From Methanobacteriota archaeon (GTDB lineage: Archaea > Thermoplasmatota > Poseidoniia > MGIII > CG-Epi1): a DNA stretch of 17,808 bases. The stretch covers positions 1 to 17,808 of the forward strand of contig JAAZXP010000022.1 in NCBI GenBank assembly GCA_014240055.1, in the 5' to 3' direction. Below are positions 14,155 to 17,808 of the stretch, one piece after another. Position 1 is the first letter of the stretch. Each line of letters opens with the position of its first letter. Under the pieces are notes generated by a model that ran no database searches, was not told where the DNA came from, and saw nothing but the letters and a program-made list of their open reading frames with translations. The position numbers were made by a program, and so were the translations under genes.

Positions 14155-17016
14155 CTAACTTCTTCTACGTGCTAGAGCCACAAGACCAAATATGGACATT
14201 GCAATAGTTACTGAAATCGAAGGGAGGCCTAAGAGTCCTTCATCCTCCTCCTCTGCGTCATCTATTACCTCAGATGTTCCAAAATTAGTTAATAATGAGG
14301 GATAACTATTATCTGCTTCATTAATTTCTTTAACCTTATTTTCAGGATCAACAACTGCCACAAAAATATAGTCTCCATTACTTACAGCCCAAGTAAATGA
14401 AATTGGTCTTGAATCTCCCCTCAATATTCCATTAATAGATTTGACAGTTAATGAATCAATTGGTGGATTACCTTCGCTATAATCTGAAGCGCGGTAAACT
14501 AAAAGACCAACTTCAACATCCAAATCAGATTGTTCACCTTGAGGATATCCAAGTGTTACCTTTATTGTGGCTGAACCACCAGACTCAGTAATCTTAATAG
14601 ATTCTACCAAAATATTAGTAGTTAGCTTTTCAACAGTTAACTCTGCATACACTTCATCATTTCCAATATCGACATTAATGTCACTACTTACTTCTACAGA
14701 TATATTGTATGTATCGCTTCTACTTGGATCTGGAATCCAAGGAATAGTTACCGTCTGTCTGTTATAACTTGAATTAAAATCAATGTATGCATAACTTCCT
14801 GAAACTGAATAACCAGTTCCAACAGGATAAAAGCCAGTGGTGTTTTGAGTGGATAATTCTAATACTTCTCCCCATCCAAATGTACCGTCAATAGATACAT
14901 TGAAATGAAGCCGATATGTACCTTCATCAGGTACATTATGCATTCCTAAATCAAAAGTCAATGGATGTTCTACACCTGCAAGTCCATCTCCTACAACTAC
15001 GCTAAAATTATTAACATAAGAATCTAACGAACTTACTGCATATATATTCTTATATTTTTCATTGTTATTTTCATCCTCTTCAGTGATTAATTTGTCTTCA
15101 TCAACTTTAGCAATTACACGATACTGCGCATTTTCTAAGAACTTAAATGGAATCGTGATATCTACACTTTCACCAACGGCTAAAGCTTGGTCAACATTCA
15201 CAGTTGCCAACTTCGTTGCCATAGGTGCAGAAGTATAGAATGAAACTTCTAATTTTGTACCTTCACTCGAAGTCATATCTCTTATTCCTGAATTAACTAT
15301 GGTTGCAACAACTTCTGAAGAAACGCCTACCATAGCATAACCTTCATCATTAACTGGATTTATAGACACACTCGTCACTTCTAAATCTGGAAGCTTTTCA
15401 AAAACTTGTATATATTTATCTGAACCAAATTCATTATTTGTGTCATCCCACTCCAAAATATTATCTTCTCTATCTACATATGCATAAAATTCATAATATC
15501 CTAGTTTAGTTGGTGTGAATGCATATTCAAAAAATGTTGTTTCAGGAGTTAAACCTACTGTTTTTGCTTCATCAATTTGGAACCAATCTGTTGATTGAAG
15601 GTCAGGATCTTTCATTTTTAGATATACTTCAACCCCATCAGCCATAGCATCACCCATAGAGGTCTGAGTAATTGCTACTTGAATAATTCTTTCATCATCT
15701 TGATACACTTTGTCTATACCTTCATTAATTCCAGCCACCATTAAATCTGGCCTTTGTTCAGCTAAATTGAAATATCCACTGTGAATTTTAAACCATTCAA
15801 GATTATTATTAGCTTCACTACTTTCTTCAATTACGTTTTCATAATCAGCTACTATTCTAATATTCCACCAACCTGCATCACTAGAGCTTGTTGACCAATT
15901 TACACCTAGGATGGAATCATCTTCCATTGTTTCTCCAGAATTAATAGGAGTTTTAATTGGAGCTGTTGTATTAACTGGAACCCAAACTTGGCCAGTACAA
16001 TCTTCGTCTGGACATTTCATAACTTCAATACCCATTGTAAGATTACCTTCTCTATCATCAAAAGGCCCTGGAGGTAAGGCATCACCCTCTCCCTGATTTT
16101 CAACAGCATAAAAGAATGAAAGTGTCATACCTGCTACACCGTCTTCAGGCTGAACACGTAAAGAATTTAATTGGTTAGCTTCAGATATTACTAAATCTGC
16201 TTCACTACAGTCCCCAACACAAACTTCCCACTCGTCAACATTATTATCTAAATTAGGATCTTCTTCAGTATTGTTTTGTTCTGAATCAATAATTACTGTA
16301 AATTTGTACTTACCATCTGGAGTTCCTCCAGGTATAGTATATGGCCATTCCATTCGCTCTGATTCAGGTGGAGCATCAGGAGGTGGCGGACTAATAAAAT
16401 TGAAAGTTAATGGAGATGGTGAGAAAGAAGTTGTAGGATCATCATCTACTGGGTCAAAATAAGCAATAAAAGTTACTGGGTTAAGTGTACTAACAGTACC
16501 CTCATTACCATATTCAAAAATTACATTAACTTCTTCACCGGCTGCAAAATTGGACCCTTCAATCTGTAATTCAATCGACAAATCAGCTTCACCGGTTTCA
16601 GGTTCAACATTCAGATAATTCTCAAACTCTCCGTAATCAGTTCCACTATAGAAAATAGTTCCAGAAAAACAAACTTCGCCAGTATCTTCAAAAGTAATTG
16701 ATAAAGTAATCAAACCCTCTTCTCCAGCGCCCATGCTTATTGAGTCAGACTCATCTGCCATAGTATTCAAATCACAATCTTCGTACAACCTAACTGTTGC
16801 ATCATAATCTGAACTACCCTCATTGCTCCATTCTACTACAATATCGTAAGCAATATTGGCTCTTGGTGGCGGAGTTCCATCTGGTTCATACATCTGACTA
16901 ACTTCCAAATCATCGCTTGGAGTTGCCTGTGCACCTGATATAAACAGAAGACTTGAAAAAACCAAAACCGCAGTCACTGCACTTGCTAGCAATTTACTTT
17001 TATAATTTTCATTCAT
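14155..17016 (-). CDS. Large secreted CARDB-repeat surface protein with GLPSIS C-terminal anchor
   Basis: A 953-residue exported protein with signal peptide to about A31 (SGAQA-T). It contains repeated CARDB-type beta-sandwich domains. Each clear copy opens with an A/P-D-L-x-V/I strand (143, 273, 422, 542) and closes with an acidic ...N-N segment: EDPNLDNN (251-258), EESSEANNN (396-404), EWDDTNNEF (521-529), EEDENNNEKY (645-654) and a last EINEADNSY near the C-terminus. Cysteines occur only in the first third (80, 115, 265, 269, 334, 339). An acidic linker (DDAEEEDEG) precedes GLPSIS (930-935), a hydrophobic helix and the end RRRS. CARDB proteins are commonly cell-surface adhesins or scaffold proteins. 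The domain count between 655 and 900 is uncertain. GPN GTPase follows directly. Confidence 0.85.
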   Translation of the reverse strand: MNENYKSKLLASAVTAVLVFSSLLFISGAQATPSDDLEVSQMYEPDGTPPPRANIAYDIVVEWSNEGSSDYDATVRLYEDCDLNTMADESDSISMGAGEEGLITLSITFEDTGEVCFSGTIFYSGTDYGEFENYLNVEPETGEADLSIELQIEGSNFAAGEEVNVIFEYGNEGTVSTLNPVTFIAYFDPVDDDPTTSFSPSPLTFNFISPPPPDAPPESERMEWPYTIPGGTPDGKYKFTVIIDSEQNNTEEDPNLDNNVDEWEVCVGDCSEADLVISEANQLNSLRVQPEDGVAGMTLSFFYAVENQGEGDALPPGPFDDREGNLTMGIEVMKCPDEDCTGQVWVPVNTTAPIKTPINSGETMEDDSILGVNWSTSSSDAGWWNIRIVADYENVIEESSEANNNLEWFKIHSGYFNLAEQRPDLMVAGINEGIDKVYQDDERIIQVAITQTSMGDAMADGVEVYLKMKDPDLQSTDWFQIDEAKTVGLTPETTFFEYAFTPTKLGYYEFYAYVDREDNILEWDDTNNEFGSDKYIQVFEKLPDLEVTSVSINPVNDEGYAMVGVSSEVVATIVNSGIRDMTSSEGTKLEVSFYTSAPMATKLATVNVDQALAVGESVDITIPFKFLENAQYRVIAKVDEDKLITEEDENNNEKYKNIYAVSSLDSYVNNFSVVVGDGLAGVEHPLTFDLGMHNVPDEGTYRLHFNVSIDGTFGWGEVLELSTQNTTGFYPVGTGYSVSGSYAYIDFNSSYNRQTVTIPWIPDPSRSDTYNISVEVSSDINVDIGNDEVYAELTVEKLTTNILVESIKITESGGSATIKVTLGYPQGEQSDLDVEVGLLVYRASDYSEGNPPIDSLTVKSINGILRGDSRPISFTWAVSNGDYIFVAVVDPENKVKEINEADNSYPSLLTNFGTSEVIDDAEEEDEGLLGLPSISVTIAMSIFGLVALARRRS

Positions 17017-17044
17017 TATAATCGCCCTACATTCTCACGTTGAG

Positions 17045-17059
17045 CCCCTTAATAAGGGG
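17045..17059. promoter_or_regulatory. Palindrome CCCCTTA-A-TAAGGGG between divergent genes
   Basis: A perfect 7-bp inverted repeat with a single central base, G/C-rich at its ends in an otherwise AT-rich gap of 66 bp. It lies between the start of the CARDB gene (17016, minus) and the UDG gene (17083, plus), so it could be an operator acting on both. The loop is too short for a terminator hairpin. The inner TTATTAA on the minus strand could double as a TATA-like box for the CARDB gene with a leader of about 10 nt. Confidence 0.5.
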
Positions 17060-17082
17060 TTTGCTTTGTAGATTAGTTGTAA

Positions 17083-17748
17083 ATGAATAGTATGCTAGAG
17101 GATTTTGATAAGCGAGTGATTTCATGCAGAAAGTGCCCTCGATTAGTAAAATATGCTACTGAAACTAAGAAATATAATAAGAAAAATGAATTCGTAAATG
17201 AAAAATATTGGTGTAAACCAGTACCTTCATTTGGAAGTTTGGATTCTACTCTCTTAATTGTAGGTTTAGCACCTGGAAAACATGGTGCAGGCAGAACTGG
17301 GCGGCCATTTACTGGAGACTTTGCTGGAGAAATATTATACAAAGCACTCTATGAATCTGGATTATCAAATATTAAAAAAAGCATTTCTAAATCTGATGAA
17401 TTAAAATTAAAGAAAGTTAGAATTTCCAATGCCGTTAGATGTGCACCACCTCAAAACAAACCTACTAATAATGAAATTATTAATTGTAGACCTTTTTTAA
17501 TAGAGGAAATACGAATGATGACTAAGTTAAAATATATATTAGCTTTGGGTAGCCTGGCACATAAACAAATACTTCAGTGCATAGGTGAAAAACAAGCAAG
17601 CTATAAATTTCAACATAATATAAAACATAAATTTCCCAACTTAAAATGGGAATTAGTTAATTCATATCACACAAGCCGCTATAACATAAACACAAAAAGA
17701 TTAACTTATGAAATGTTTTTAGAAGTAGTTAAGGAACTGAACCATTAA
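17083..17748 (+). CDS. Uracil-DNA glycosylase, family 5 (UDGb type, Fe-S)
   Basis: Removes uracil and related deaminated bases from DNA to start base-excision repair. Motif A is GLAPGKHGAGRTGRPFTGD (61-79), which is the family-5 form: it lacks the polar Asp/Asn of family 1 and the Glu of family 4. Motif 3 is HTSRYN followed by RLTYEMF (196-212), also family-5-like. Four cysteines in the order C15-x2-C18, C120-x14-C135 match the 4Fe-4S cluster ligands. The length of 221 is normal. The start at 17083 has no evident Shine-Dalgarno sequence; ATG at 17092 would remove three residues. It is transcribed away from the CARDB gene across a 66-bp gap. The 60 bp after the stop hold no recognisable gene. 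Confidence 0.92.
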   Translation: MNSMLEDFDKRVISCRKCPRLVKYATETKKYNKKNEFVNEKYWCKPVPSFGSLDSTLLIVGLAPGKHGAGRTGRPFTGDFAGEILYKALYESGLSNIKKSISKSDELKLKKVRISNAVRCAPPQNKPTNNEIINCRPFLIEEIRMMTKLKYILALGSLAHKQILQCIGEKQASYKFQHNIKHKFPNLKWELVNSYHTSRYNINTKRLTYEMFLEVVKELNH

Positions 17749-17808
17749 TTTTTGTGGTTGGGATACTCCTACTAGTTTAACACCTCAAGACTCGCTATAC
17801 AGTTATGA

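Noticed and set aside
17749..17808. tRNA or start of another gene after the UDG
   Set aside because: No cloverleaf pairing or T-loop sequence seen. One minus-strand frame is open to the window edge for 11 codons, too short to call.
1..17808. CRISPR array, insertion sequence, integrase or prophage genes
   Set aside because: No regularly spaced direct repeats, transposase motifs or terminal inverted repeats were found on reading; genes are housekeeping, metabolic or surface-related.

Overview
This is an AT-rich (roughly one third G+C by eye), gene-dense window that is clearly archaeal. It carries an MCM replicative helicase, the exosome cap subunit Csl4, a METTL5-type RNA methyltransferase, a GPN-loop GTPase and a family-5 uracil-DNA glycosylase. 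These sit beside bacterial-type genes (an Fpg/MutM glycosylase and a leucine-degradation operon) and two large secreted PKD/CARDB proteins. The mix fits a marine Thermoplasmatota-type euryarchaeon (Marine Group II/Poseidoniales or a relative). That placement is an inference from gene content; no rRNA gene is present to confirm it.

Positions 1-6660 are all on the + strand. The order is: an Fpg glycosylase cut by the window edge; a Ras/Rab-type small GTPase, a V4R-domain protein and a TPR protein in a tight row; MCM; METTL5-like methyltransferase; Csl4; and a small secreted/membrane PKD protein whose start lies inside csl4. This run meets the minus-strand genes tail to tail, with a 10-bp overlap at 6651-6660.

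Positions 6651-17016 are all on the minus strand. Read in the direction of transcription they are: a large CARDB surface protein; a GPN-loop GTPase; the liu operon (methylglutaconyl-CoA hydratase, biotin carboxylase, separate biotin carrier protein, carboxyltransferase); two small unrecognised genes of 55 and 57 codons; and a multi-PKD surface protein. Inside the liu operon and the small-gene pair, genes are joined by TAATG or ATGA stop/start overlaps, which points to translational coupling. At 17083 a UDG family-5 gene starts on the + strand, divergent from the CARDB gene.

Functionally, the liu genes would convert 3-methylcrotonyl-CoA to 3-methylglutaconyl-CoA and on to HMG-CoA (leucine/isovalerate catabolism). 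This fits a protein-degrading heterotroph with large adhesive or scaffold-like surface proteins. The points most worth following up are: the GTPase-V4R-TPR cassette, since V4R is related to the Bet3/TRAPP fold; a shared GLPSIS-TM-Arg C-terminal tail on the two big surface proteins, which looks like a sorting signal; a DnaJ-like CxxCxGxG pair at the MCM N-terminus; lost zinc ligands in Fpg and Csl4; and the split methylcrotonyl-CoA carboxylase alpha subunit. No CRISPR array, insertion sequence, tRNA or rRNA was seen.
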